Program-made: the position numbers and the translations under genes
From: Quadrisphaera granulorum
GTDB taxonomy: Bacteria > Actinomycetota > Actinomycetes > Actinomycetales > Quadrisphaeraceae
Direction: 5' to 3'
NCBI RefSeq assembly: GCF_003149145.1
Contig: NZ_QGDQ01000018.1
Coordinates: 46,039-110,038, forward strand
Length of the DNA: 64,000 nucleotides
Shown here: one piece after another, positions 1-8,139 of the stretch
Position numbering within the stretch: the first letter of the stretch is position 1
Layout: each line of letters opens with the position of its first letter
Notes under the pieces: generated by a model
The model's database searches: none
What the model was told of the DNA's origin: nothing
Seen by the model: the letters and a program-made list of their open reading frames with translations, nothing else

Positions 1-205
1 GGTCGATGGTGGCGTGGTACCCGGTGATGACGCCGCGGCGCTCCAGCTCGCGCAGCCGCACCGACGCCGTCGACGGCGCGACCCCCGCCTTGCGCGCCAG
101 CTCGGCGCCCGGGGTGCGGGCGTCGCGGCGCAGTGCCTCGACGATCGTCCTGTCGACGTCGGTGAGAGCTGCCTTGGGTCGACGATTGCTCGGCACAGTG
201 CACAT
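1..205 (-). CDS. Lrp/AsnC-family transcriptional regulator (N-terminal part, cut by window edge)
   Basis: The visible 68 residues start at ATG 205-203 and run off the left edge. After a short basic leader they contain an AsnC-type helix-turn-helix: a LTDVDRTIVEALRRDAR helix, then APSTASVRLRELERRGVI as recognition helix and wing, then TGYHATID leading into the ligand-binding RAM domain that is missing here. The gene is divergent from the alanine dehydrogenase gene, with about 105 bp between the two starts. Lrp-type regulators commonly control a divergent ald gene in Actinobacteria, so it is probably the alanine-responsive activator of ald; that role is inferred from context. A GTG three codons downstream is an alternative start. 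Confidence 0.85.
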   Translation of the reverse strand, partial: MCTVPSNRRPKAALTDVDRTIVEALRRDARTPGAELARKAGVAPSTASVRLRELERRGVITGYHATID

Positions 206-309
206 TCTCGCGAAGATTCGTCACGGTCTCTCCTGACGAGCCGAGCATCCTGCGAGATTTGGCAGCGGTCAGCACCGAGCGGGTCGGTGCGTTGAGCAGG
301 AGGTCTGGC

Positions 310-1440
310 GTGTCGTCTGCACCGCTCGTCATCGGGGTCCCCACCGAGGTCAAGGACAACGAGAACCGCGTGGCGCTCCAGCCCGACGGTGCCGCCGAGC
401 TCGTCCACCACGGCCACCGGGTAGTCGTGCAGGCCGGCGCCGGCGCGGGGTCGCGCTTCAGCGATGCCGAGTTCGTCGCCGCGGGTGCCGAGGTCGTGGA
501 CGGCGCCGACGCCGTCTTCGCTGCGGCCGACCTCATCGTCAAGGTCAAGGAGCCCGTCCCCGCCGAGTACCACCGCTTCCGCGAGGGCCAGCAGCTGTTC
601 ACCTACCTGCACGCTGCGGCTGACCGCTCGCTCACCGACTTCCTGCTCGACAAGCGCATCGACTCCATCGCCTACGAGACGGTCCAGACCCCTGACGGTC
701 GCCTGCCGCTGCTGACGCCCATGAGCGAGGTCGCCGGGCGCATGGCCGTGCAGGCCGCCGCGCACCACCTCGAGAGCCCCGCGGGCGGGTCGGGCGTGCT
801 GCTGGGCGGCGTCCCAGGTACCCCGGCGGCCAAGGTCACCATCATCGGCGGCGGCGTCTCGGGCACCGAGGCCGCCAAGATCGCCGTCGGCATGCGCGCC
901 ATCGTGAGGGTCTTCGACACCAACCCGTCGCGACTGGCGTACCTGTCCGATGTCTTCGAGGGCCGCCTCGACCTCGTGACGCCCAACCGCACGCGCCTGG
1001 CCCAGTACGTCGCGGAGTCGGACGTGCTCATCGGCGCCGTCCTCGTGCCCGGTGCCAAGGCGCCCAAGCTCGTGAGCCGGGAGATGATCGCCGCCATGCG
1101 ACCCGGCAGCGTCGCCGTCGACATCGCCATCGACCAGGGCGGGTGCTTCGAGACCAGCCGCCCCACCACGCACGCGAACCCGACCTACGTCGAGGAGGGT
1201 GTCGTCCACTACTGCGTGGCCAACATCCCCGGAGCCGTCGCTCGCACGTCCACCCTCGCGCTGACCTCCGCGACCCTGCCGCACCTGGTCACGGTCGCCG
1301 CCCACGGCGTACGCGGTGCCGCGAAGACCTCGCCGGTGCTGGCCAAGGGCCTGACCACGCTCGGAGGGCAGCTGGTCAGCGCGCCCGTCGCGGCAGCGCA
1401 CGGTCTGCCGCTCGGTGACGCGGCGGCACTGCTCGCCTGA
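310..1440 (+). CDS. ald: Alanine dehydrogenase
   Basis: This 376-residue protein is close to the usual Ald length of about 371. It catalyses NAD-dependent interconversion of L-alanine with pyruvate and ammonium in the cytoplasm. It opens with IGVPTEVKDNENRVAL, the N-terminal signature of AlaDH/PNT enzymes with the substrate-binding arginine. A KVKEP segment supplies the catalytic lysine region, and the Rossmann nucleotide-binding stretch is TIIGGGVSGTEAAK near residue 180. VDIAIDQGGCFETS follows in the C-terminal half. GTG 310 is chosen because AGGAGGT lies at 298-304, five bases upstream; an upstream TTG at 259 has no such site. The divergent Lrp gene probably regulates it. Confidence 0.95.
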   Translation: MSSAPLVIGVPTEVKDNENRVALQPDGAAELVHHGHRVVVQAGAGAGSRFSDAEFVAAGAEVVDGADAVFAAADLIVKVKEPVPAEYHRFREGQQLFTYLHAAADRSLTDFLLDKRIDSIAYETVQTPDGRLPLLTPMSEVAGRMAVQAAAHHLESPAGGSGVLLGGVPGTPAAKVTIIGGGVSGTEAAKIAVGMRAIVRVFDTNPSRLAYLSDVFEGRLDLVTPNRTRLAQYVAESDVLIGAVLVPGAKAPKLVSREMIAAMRPGSVAVDIAIDQGGCFETSRPTTHANPTYVEEGVVHYCVANIPGAVARTSTLALTSATLPHLVTVAAHGVRGAAKTSPVLAKGLTTLGGQLVSAPVAAAHGLPLGDAAALLA

Positions 1441-1527
1441 CCCCTCAAGGGCGGGTGTCTCCCTTCCGATGGACGAGGTGCAGTGGAGACCAGCGCTGCT
1501 CCCGGTTCGTCCCCCAGGAGGGACTCC

Positions 1528-3114
1528 GTGCTCGCTCGCCTCGCTGATCTCAAGATCGCCACCAAGCTGTACCTCGGGTTCGGGGTGGTGTGCGCCCTGC
1601 TCCTCGTGATCAGTGGCCTTGGCCTCGTGCGACTCGGGGAGGCGCAGGCGAACCTCGAGGAGCTGGCCGCGAGCGGGGTGGTGTCGGTGGACACCGCCGG
1701 ACGGACGGCGGCGGCCTTCCAGCTCGCCCGGTTCGACCTCGCCAACGCCGCTCTCGTCTCCGACACCGCGGGAACCGAGAAGTCCCTGCAGGCGCTCGAC
1801 GCCGATCAGCAGGCCATCGACGAGGCCTGGCAGGGCTACCTCGCCAGCTCCCCCTCGACCACGCAGGCCCAGCGCGACGCCTTCAGCACGCCGCTGGCCG
1901 CGTGGCGCACCGGAGTGCAACAGGTCGTCCCGCTGGCGCGCGCCAAGGACCTGCAGGGCTTCGTCGAGCTGCGCGCTCGGACGGTGGTGCCCCCGGCGAC
2001 GGAAGCCCTGGCTGCGCTGACCGACATCTCGAAGACCGAGCGGGAGGCCGCCGCCAGGATGGCCGCCCACGGAGCCGCGGCTCACCGCTCGGCTGTCGTC
2101 GTCGTCGTGACCTGCACCGTGCTGGCCCTCGCGCTGGCAGCTGCGATCGCGGTGATCGCCGCGCGCTCGGTGAGCCGGCCGCTGGCCAAGGTGCTCGCCG
2201 CTGTGGTCGGGCTCGCCCAGGGCCGTCTGGACCAGCGAGTCGGCTTGCGCACTCGTGACGAGGTGGGGCAGCTGGCCGCGGCGACCGACGCGTCTCTGGA
2301 ATCGCTGTCGGCTGCCATGCGGGAGATCGACGCCGAGGCGCGGTCCCTGTCGGCCTCCTCCAGCACGCTGAGCGGTGTCTCCGCGCAGCTGGCCACCGGC
2401 GCGCAGGAAGCTGCCGCGCAGACGGTGGTCGTGGCCGCGGCCTCCGAGGAGGTCACCGTCTCCATCTCCACGGTCGCTGCCGCCGGTGAGGAGATGACGG
2501 CCGCCATCGCCCAGATCGCCTCTGCCACGAGCGAGGCGTCGCAGATGGCGTCCTCGGCGGTGGCGGCCGCCGGGGCCGCTGGCGGGGCGATCGAGCGGCT
2601 GGGGGTGTCCAGCAGGGAGATCGGCGACGTCGTCAAGCTCATCACGAGCATCGCCGAGCAGACCAACCTGCTGGCGCTCAACGCCACCATCGAAGCTGCC
2701 CGCGCCGGAGAGCTCGGCAAGGGCTTCGCGGTGGTGGCCGGGGAGGTCAAGGAGCTCGCGCGGCAGACTGCGCAGGCCACCGAGGACATCACCGCCAAGG
2801 TGAGCGCCACTCAGGGTGACGCGGCGGCAGCAGCCTCCGCGGTCAGCGGCATCGCGGACGTCATCGCCAGGATCGACGAGGTGCAGGCGACCATCGCGGC
2901 AGCGGTGGAGGAGCAGTCGGCCACCACGTCGGAGATGGTCAGGAACGTCACCGAGATCTCCACCGGGTCGTCGCAGATCTCCGTAAACGTGTCGGACATC
3001 GCTGCCGGTACTGAGCGCAGTCGGGAGTCCGCAGGGCACACCGCGGAGACGGCCAACTCGCTGGCAACCTCGGCGACGCGGCTCCAAGCGCTCACCGGGC
3101 GGTTCACCGTCTGA
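1528..3114 (+). CDS. Methyl-accepting chemotaxis protein
   Basis: A transmembrane chemoreceptor of about 528 residues. TM1 lies at about 10-35, a helical extracytoplasmic four-helix-bundle-like sensor at 36-190, TM2 (a Val/Ala-rich stretch) at about 189-212, then a HAMP linker and a long coiled-coil signalling domain. The conserved hairpin tip [19 protein letters not shown] begins near residue 377 and is followed by [13 protein letters not shown]; this tip contacts CheA and CheW. No che genes are in the window, so the receptor is an orphan here. GTG 1528 is favoured over GTG 1483 because AGGAGG at 1516-1521 sits six bases upstream. Its ligand cannot be read from the sequence. Its presence implies motility. 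Confidence 0.93.
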   Translation: MLARLADLKIATKLYLGFGVVCALLLVISGLGLVRLGEAQANLEELAASGVVSVDTAGRTAAAFQLARFDLANAALVSDTAGTEKSLQALDADQQAIDEAWQGYLASSPSTTQAQRDAFSTPLAAWRTGVQQVVPLARAKDLQGFVELRARTVVPPATEALAALTDISKTEREAAARMAAHGAAAHRSAVVVVVTCTVLALALAAAIAVIAARSVSRPLAKVLAAVVGLAQGRLDQRVGLRTRDEVGQLAAATDASLESLSAAMREIDAEARSLSASSSTLSGVSAQLATGAQEAAAQTVVVAAASEEVTVSISTVAAAGEEMTAAIAQIASATSEASQMASSAVAAAGAAGGAIERLGVSSREIGDVVKLITSIAEQTNLLALNATIEAARAGELGKGFAVVAGEVKELARQTAQATEDITAKVSATQGDAAAAASAVSGIADVIARIDEVQATIAAAVEEQSATTSEMVRNVTEISTGSSQISVNVSDIAAGTERSRESAGHTAETANSLATSATRLQALTGRFTV

Positions 3115-3155
3115 GGACGGCACGCCGGCGCCACGGTGCGTGGCGTGGCGTGGCT

Positions 3156-3177
3156 GGGCCGGGCTGGGCTGGGCGGG
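3156..3177 (+). other. G-quadruplex-type motif upstream of the LOV phosphatase gene
   Basis: Five GGG runs start at 3156, 3161, 3166, 3171 and 3175, separated by loops of two, two, two and one base. This fits an intramolecular G-quadruplex on the + strand. It lies in the 109-bp gap between the chemoreceptor stop and the next GTG, about 35 bp before the likely -10 element, and is preceded by a short GGCGT tandem run. Whether it folds or matters in vivo is unknown. Confidence 0.5.
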
Positions 3178-3211
3178 AGTTTCTCGGGGCGCTGCTCGGA
3201 GCGCTCCCGTC

Positions 3212-3217
3212 TAGCCT
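3212..3217 (+). promoter_or_regulatory. Likely -10 element of a leaderless promoter (TAGCCT)
   Basis: TAGCCT is followed after six bases by the GTG start at 3224, and no ribosome-binding site is present. This is the actinobacterial leaderless arrangement, in which transcription begins at or within a base or two of the start codon. Confidence 0.5.
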
Positions 3218-3223
3218 GACCAG

Positions 3224-4705
3224 GTGTCGACCGACCGCGCCGGGCTGATCGCCTGGTCCCAGCGCTGGTCGGTCAGCTCCGGCGCGGTCGAGGCCGTGCT
3301 CGACCGTCTCGACGCCGGTCCCGCCGTCCCGCCCTTCACCGGGCTCCCGCACGACGCCCGCCGCGAGCTCGTTCGTCTCCCGCTCGCGGCGCTGTCCCAG
3401 CTGCGCGAGCTCACCGACGCGGACCCCGCCGCTCACCGTGCCAGCGCGCTCGTACCGGGCCGCGCCCCGGCCGCGGCCTGGTCGGTGCTGGACGCGGTCG
3501 ACCAGGCCGTCTGCGTCGCCGACATGCGCGCTCCCGACGCGCCGATCGTCTACGTCAACCCGGCGTTCACACGCACCACCGGCTATCACGAGGAGGAGGT
3601 GCTCGGACGCAACTGCCGCTTCCTTCACGACGGGCTGCTCGACCCCTCCGCGAACGCCGAGCTCGACGCGCTCGGCACGAGCTCCACCGAGGTGGCCGCC
3701 GCCGTGCAGCGCATCCGCGAGCTGCTGGCCGCGGGGGAGGCGGGGGAGGTCGTCCTCGTCAACCGGCACGCCGACGGGCACGTGTTCGTCAACGAGCTGG
3801 CGCTCTCACCGGTGATGGGTGCCGATGGCGCCCCGAGGCACTACGTGGCGGTGCAGCGCGACGTGACGTCGTACGCGGTGGTCCGCCGCGCCCGCGCGGC
3901 CCTGGCCGACGAGCTCGACCAGACCGCCCGCGCCGTCCAGGCCAGCCTCGTGCCGAGCACGCTGCCCGACCTGACGGGGTGGACGGTAGCCACCGGGTAC
4001 CAGCCGGCCACGCGCGCCGACGGTGAGCGCGGTGCCGTCAGCGGCGACTTCTTCGACGTCTTCGCCGGCCCCGCCGGCGCGGGCGGTTCCTGGTACGCCG
4101 TCATCGGCGACGTCTCCGGCCGCGGCCCGCGTGCAGCGGCGAGCACGAGCGCCCTGCGCTGGTCGCTGCGCGGCGCGGCCACCACCCACCACGACCCCGC
4201 CGCGCTGCTGCACGCCGTGGGCGACGCCGTGCACGAGCAGCTGGGCGACAGGTTCGCCACCATGGCAGCACTCGCGCTGCCCCTTACCGAGGCTGGCGGC
4301 GAGACTCATGGCGAGATCGACGTCGTCGTCTCGCTCGCGCTGGCCGGCCACCCGCAGCCCGTCCTGCTCCCTGCCAGCGGGCCTCCGCGCCTGGTGGGGC
4401 TGGCCGGGACGCTGCTGGGGCCCTTCGCCGACATCGCGGTGGAGCAGGAGCAGCTCACGGTGGGGCCAGGGGATCAGCTCGTCCTCTACACCGACGGGGT
4501 CACCGAGGCCACGGACGCCCGTGGGCGTCAGCTGGGGGAGCAGGGTCTCCTCGAGGTGCTGGCGGGGCTCGCGGAGTCCGAGCGCACGTGCCCCGACGCT
4601 GCTCAGCGCACCGTGGCGGCGGTGACCGCTGCCGTCACCGAGCACGTCGCCGGGGGTCCCGTCGACGACCTCACGCTCCTCGTCGTCGCCAGGCCCGCCG
4701 GCTGA
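3224..4705 (+). CDS. LOV/PAS-domain PP2C-type (SpoIIE) protein phosphatase
   Basis: A 493-residue cytoplasmic protein. Residues 1-80 are a helical N-terminal segment. A PAS domain follows (about 84-215) with the LOV photoreceptor signature GRNCRFLHD; the adduct-forming Cys is residue 131. The flavin-contacting asparagines are also present, in VNRHADG and FVNELALSP, and the domain ends in YVAVQRDVT. A helical linker leads to a SpoIIE/RsbU-type PP2C domain with metal-binding motifs SGDFFDVF, VIGDVSGRG, YTDGVTEA and DDLTLLVV. Family knowledge suggests blue light controls dephosphorylation of an anti-anti-sigma (RsbV-like) partner, but none is nearby. GTG 3224 appears leaderless. The next gene starts 10 bp downstream, so the two may be cotranscribed. 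Confidence 0.88.
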   Translation: MSTDRAGLIAWSQRWSVSSGAVEAVLDRLDAGPAVPPFTGLPHDARRELVRLPLAALSQLRELTDADPAAHRASALVPGRAPAAAWSVLDAVDQAVCVADMRAPDAPIVYVNPAFTRTTGYHEEEVLGRNCRFLHDGLLDPSANAELDALGTSSTEVAAAVQRIRELLAAGEAGEVVLVNRHADGHVFVNELALSPVMGADGAPRHYVAVQRDVTSYAVVRRARAALADELDQTARAVQASLVPSTLPDLTGWTVATGYQPATRADGERGAVSGDFFDVFAGPAGAGGSWYAVIGDVSGRGPRAAASTSALRWSLRGAATTHHDPAALLHAVGDAVHEQLGDRFATMAALALPLTEAGGETHGEIDVVVSLALAGHPQPVLLPASGPPRLVGLAGTLLGPFADIAVEQEQLTVGPGDQLVLYTDGVTEATDARGRQLGEQGLLEVLAGLAESERTCPDAAQRTVAAVTAAVTEHVAGGPVDDLTLLVVARPAG

Positions 4706-4715
4706 GCCGGGCGTC

Positions 4716-5357
4716 GTGACCACGGACTGGGCGCGCGACCTCGACGACCTCGACGACGAGGGCGATGATCACGACGACGACGGCGAGCGGCCTGACGGCG
4801 TGCGCCGTCGACGGTTCGTCCTGGCGGGTGCCTTGGTCGGCGCGGCGCTGCTCGGCGCCGTGCTGGGCACCGTCCACGCGAACGCGCGTGCCGAGCAGAC
4901 CGAGCGAGCCCTGCGCCTGGACTCCGCGCTGCGTACGGGAGCGGTGGGTCTGGACGGAGACCTCGCGACCGTCGGCGCCGAGCGCCTGGCGACCCTGTCC
5001 GTGCCCCTGGCCAACATCTCCGCGACGACCGTCACCGCCGAGCTCGTCGCCGTCGACGCTCCGCACCTCGGGCCCCTCCGAGTCCCCGGCGGTGAGGGCG
5101 GCGGGCTCTCGGCCGTGGCCCTGGCGCCTGGCAGCAGCCTGCCCGTCACGGCGACGGCCGCGGTGCGGTGCGAGGAGGTGCCCGAGCCCGACCCCTTCGA
5201 CCGTCTGCGCCCCGGCGCGCTCACGCCGGCGGCCGTCGTCGTCGACGTCGTCTCCGCAGACGACCACGTGCGTCGTGGGGTGCGCCTGGCACTCACGGAC
5301 GACGAGGCGCTGCAGCTGGCGGAGGCACTGTCGTCCGCCTGCCATCCCCTGTCGTGA
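4716..5357 (+). CDS. Membrane-anchored acidic protein of unknown function (paralogue 1)
   Basis: I do not recognise the family. This 213-residue protein starts with a very acidic cytoplasmic tail (repeated LDDLDDE-like stretches, residues 8-25), then four basic residues, then one transmembrane helix (about 35-55) ending in GTVHANARAEQ. An extracytoplasmic domain follows, probably beta-rich. It carries LAPGSSLPV and a Cys-containing RCEEVPEPDP motif near 150, and ends in a second Cys (SACHPLS). Type II topology is inferred from the charge distribution. It follows the LOV phosphatase gene by 10 bp, which suggests cotranscription. The next gene at 5463 is a clear paralogue with the same layout, so the pair arose by tandem duplication. 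Confidence 0.7.
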   Translation: MTTDWARDLDDLDDEGDDHDDDGERPDGVRRRRFVLAGALVGAALLGAVLGTVHANARAEQTERALRLDSALRTGAVGLDGDLATVGAERLATLSVPLANISATTVTAELVAVDAPHLGPLRVPGGEGGGLSAVALAPGSSLPVTATAAVRCEEVPEPDPFDRLRPGALTPAAVVVDVVSADDHVRRGVRLALTDDEALQLAEALSSACHPLS

Positions 5358-5450
5358 TCACTGAAGGACGGCGGGGGCAGCCCCTAGCGGGGGTGACCTG
5401 CTGCCAGATCCACCTGAGGCGTCTCACCTTCGACGACGCCGGTGCGCAGC

Positions 5451-5456
5451 TAGGGT
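5451..5456 (+). promoter_or_regulatory. Likely -10 of a leaderless promoter (TAGGGT)
   Basis: TAGGGT lies six bases before the GTG start at 5463, with no Shine-Dalgarno sequence. It suggests that the second paralogue has its own leaderless promoter although the first paralogue lies only 105 bp upstream. Confidence 0.45.
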
Positions 5457-5462
5457 CCGGAC

Positions 5463-6548
5463 GTGACCTCGGGGCGGCCCCGCAGCACTAACCGGCAGCC
5501 CTTCGGCAACGACGCCCTCCGCGGACTCGACGATGAACTCGATGATCTCGATGACGCCTTCGCTGCGCACGAGGAGAAGGGCGACGACGAGAGCGGCCCG
5601 CCGACACATCGGCTGCGCCTCCGCTTGCTCGCGGTCGGCGTCCTCGTGGTGGTCGCGCTGCTCGGGGCGGCGCTGGGCACCGCCCACGCGAACGCCCGCG
5701 CCGCGCAAGCCGAGAGGACCCTGAGGCTGGACACCGCGCTACGCACCGGGGAGGTGACCCTCGACGGCTCGATCTCCACCGTAGGCGCCCTGAGCCTGGC
5801 CAGCGCCTCCGTCCCGCTGGTCAACTCCTCGGCGCAGGCCGTGAGCGCCCAGCTCGTGGAGCTCGACGCGCCCCACCTCGGCAAGTTCTCCCTTTCGGGG
5901 AGCAGGCGAGAGGCGCCCGTCCCCGTGCGGCTGGCTCCCGGCAGCGCACTGTCCGTGCAGGCCGCGGTCGAGACGCAGTGCGATGACGTGCCCGCTCCAG
6001 ACCCCTACGGCGGTATCCCCACGGCGGTGCCCGCGCCGGCCGCTGTCGTCGTCGAGGTGGCTCCCGGCGATGGAGATCCCAGCCACCGGGTGCGGCTCCC
6101 TCTCGCGGCGGACGAGGCACAGCAGCTGGCCGATGCGCTGGTGTGGGCCTGCCACCCCGACAGCGGGTCAGGCATGCCGCAGACCTCCTTCGCGTGGCTC
6201 CCCGACGGGCGGCTGCGCGTGGACCTTGCCTACGACTTCTCAGCCGGCGCTCCTGTGAAGATCACCGCTCGCACGTCGGGTGGGGTCGAGGTGACCTCCT
6301 CGCCCCCGCTGCCCCTCCTGCTCGCCCCTGGTGACGAGCAGCAGGTGGTGGTCACCGCCCACGTCGACTGCTCGGCGGCGGGCGACGGGTTCCAGAGCGC
6401 GGTGGTGCTGAGCAGCGAGGCGGTGGTTGACGGTGGGGCAGCCCAGGGCACCACGATCTATGACCTGAGCAGCGGCAGCAGCGGTGATGGCACGCCCTAC
6501 GGCACCTCGGGGTGGCTCATGCGACAGATAGCTCTGACCTGTGGCTAA
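5463..6548 (+). CDS. Membrane-anchored acidic protein of unknown function (paralogue 2, extended)
   Basis: This 361-residue protein is a paralogue of the preceding gene. It has an acidic N-terminal tail (LDDELDDLDDAF), one transmembrane helix (about 53-75) ending in the shared GTAHANARAAQAERTLRLD, and the same extracytoplasmic domain with LAPGSALSV, QCDDVPAPDP and WACHPD. It adds about 130 C-terminal residues. These repeat the pattern LAPG...V.V...C (LAPGDEQQVVVTAHVDC) and end in LTCG, so the extension looks like a second copy of the same Ig-like domain; that is my inference. The four extracytoplasmic Cys could form disulfides. Function is unknown. The beta-rich anchored layout could fit a cell-surface or sensor-partner role near the LOV phosphatase. 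Confidence 0.7.
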   Translation: MTSGRPRSTNRQPFGNDALRGLDDELDDLDDAFAAHEEKGDDESGPPTHRLRLRLLAVGVLVVVALLGAALGTAHANARAAQAERTLRLDTALRTGEVTLDGSISTVGALSLASASVPLVNSSAQAVSAQLVELDAPHLGKFSLSGSRREAPVPVRLAPGSALSVQAAVETQCDDVPAPDPYGGIPTAVPAPAAVVVEVAPGDGDPSHRVRLPLAADEAQQLADALVWACHPDSGSGMPQTSFAWLPDGRLRVDLAYDFSAGAPVKITARTSGGVEVTSSPPLPLLLAPGDEQQVVVTAHVDCSAAGDGFQSAVVLSSEAVVDGGAAQGTTIYDLSSGSSGDGTPYGTSGWLMRQIALTCG

Positions 6549-6635
6549 CCCCCGGCATGATCACGGAGGCGGGGGCTCGGTGTGCTCGAGCGGGGCGGGA
6601 GAGTGCTCCGGCAACCGGCCCGCCTGAACCCCTAC

Positions 6636-6697
6636 GTGATCATGGGCGGTTCGCCACCGTCCAAGAGGCTGTGGAGGTGGCGGACGCCCATGATCAC
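6636..6697. repeat. Inverted intergenic repeat (GTGATCATGGGC arms)
   Basis: Perfect 12-bp arms GTGATCATGGGC (6636-6647) and GCCCATGATCAC (6686-6697) are separated by 38 bp. Similarity continues inwards as CG[N]TCGCCACC with one indel. The right arm overlaps the last codons of the histidine kinase gene, which ends at 6694. A third copy of the same element occurs at 30581, and a shorter CATGATCACGG at 6556. It may be a dispersed palindromic element; it also lies between convergent genes, where a hairpin could end transcription. Confidence 0.6.
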
Positions 6698-8139
6698 GCG
6701 GGGGTGAGGGGGAGAGTCAGACGCAGGACGGCGCCCGCCCCCACGCCGTCGGGCCCCGCCCCGGGGTCGGCGGCCACAAGGTCACCGCCGTGGGCGCGGG
6801 CGATCCCCCGCGCGATGGCCAGGCCGAGCCCGGCACCGCCGGAGCCGCGGTCGCGGCCGGCGTCGAGGCGCACGAGTCGCTCGAAGACCCGTTCTCGCTG
6901 GTCAGCGGGGATGCCCGGCCCGCTGTCGCGCACCTCGAGCACGGCCGTGAGGCCATCGGAGCGCACCGACACCACCACTGAGCCGGCACCCGCCACCGCG
7001 CGGCGGGCGTTGTCGAGGACGTTGGTCAGGACCTGCCCCACCCGCCCGGCGTCGCACACGGTCACCACCGACCCGGCCGCTTCCACCGACCACGCCGTGG
7101 ACGGCGCCAGCAACCGCTGCCGCTCCACCTCCTGACGGGCCAGCTCCACGAGGTCGACCTCGGCCCGCTCCAGCTCCACGCCTTCCTCCAGACGGGCGGC
7201 GGTGAGCAGGTCGCCGACCAGCCGCGAGGCGCGCCGGCTCTCACGCACCATCGCCGCGAGCGCGCGCTCGCGGTCTTCGCGGTCTGGGTCTCCGCGGAGC
7301 AGGTTCTCGGCGCTGGCCTGGAATCCCGCCAGCGGTGTCCGCAGCTCGTGGGACGCGTCGGACAGGAACGCCCGCATCTGCTCCTGGGAGCGCTCGGCGC
7401 GGGCCACGGCGGACTCCAGCTCGTCGAGCATCGCGTCGAACGCGAGCGCCGTGCGCCCCAGCTCGGTGTCGGGGCGCCCAGACCCGAGACGGCGCCCCCG
7501 GTCGCCGGCGGCGATGTCCCGCGCCACCGACGTCATGGTGTCCAGGGGCCGTAGCGCCACCCCCACCACGCGACCGAGTGCGAACCACGCCACCACCAGC
7601 GCCGCGGCGCCTCCGACGACCTCGAGGATGACGAGCCGCGAGAGCGTGTCGCTCACGGTGCTCGCGTCGACCTGCAGCGTCAGCCGCTGACCCCCCTCGA
7701 GGTTGGCCACCAGGAAAAGGGTGTCGCCGTCGCTGCGCACCTGCTGCTCGCCTGGACCGTCCTGGGCGGCCGGCCCGCGCCCCGGGCGGTCTGCCGGAGG
7801 GGTCTGCACCCCGGGGGGCGCCGGAGCGACCCGGGTGCTGGCGCAGTAGCCGCTGTCGCCGTCGCACACCTCGGCAAGCACGTTGTCACCACGCAGCTGC
7901 TGGACGAGCTGGTCGGGGTCGAGGCTGCCGGACAGCTGCTCCGCCAGGGCCACCCGGTCGGTGAGCCGGGTGCGCAGGTCGGCTTCCAGCCTGGCCTCGA
8001 GGGCGACGTCGACGGCCACGAAAAGCAGCACCAGGAGCAGCGCGAGCAGTCCGACGACGGCGACGCGGACGCGACCGCGCAGCGACGCTGGCTTCCAGCG
8101 CGCTCTCGGGCGCGATGTCCGGCGCGACAGGGGGCCCAT
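6694..8139 (-). CDS. Two-component sensor histidine kinase (HAMP type)
   Basis: A 481-residue membrane kinase. TM1 lies at about 23-47 and an extracytoplasmic sensor of roughly 120 residues follows, rich in Pro and Gly and containing CDGDSGYCAS. TM2 lies at about 170-192, then HAMP, then a HisKA domain with SHELRTPLAG (phospho-acceptor His264). The HATPase domain has NVLDNARRAV, DSGPGIP and GGAGLGLAIARGIARAHGG. It is translated in a one-base overlap (TGATG) with the upstream response regulator, so the two form an operon. The architecture is that of CseC/PrrB/MprB-like actinobacterial kinases. The sensed signal is unknown, but the divergent secreted protein at 8958 may be a target or co-sensor. 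Confidence 0.93.
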   Translation of the reverse strand: MGPLSRRTSRPRARWKPASLRGRVRVAVVGLLALLLVLLFVAVDVALEARLEADLRTRLTDRVALAEQLSGSLDPDQLVQQLRGDNVLAEVCDGDSGYCASTRVAPAPPGVQTPPADRPGRGPAAQDGPGEQQVRSDGDTLFLVANLEGGQRLTLQVDASTVSDTLSRLVILEVVGGAAALVVAWFALGRVVGVALRPLDTMTSVARDIAAGDRGRRLGSGRPDTELGRTALAFDAMLDELESAVARAERSQEQMRAFLSDASHELRTPLAGFQASAENLLRGDPDREDRERALAAMVRESRRASRLVGDLLTAARLEEGVELERAEVDLVELARQEVERQRLLAPSTAWSVEAAGSVVTVCDAGRVGQVLTNVLDNARRAVAGAGSVVVSVRSDGLTAVLEVRDSGPGIPADQRERVFERLVRLDAGRDRGSGGAGLGLAIARGIARAHGGDLVAADPGAGPDGVGAGAVLRLTLPLTPA

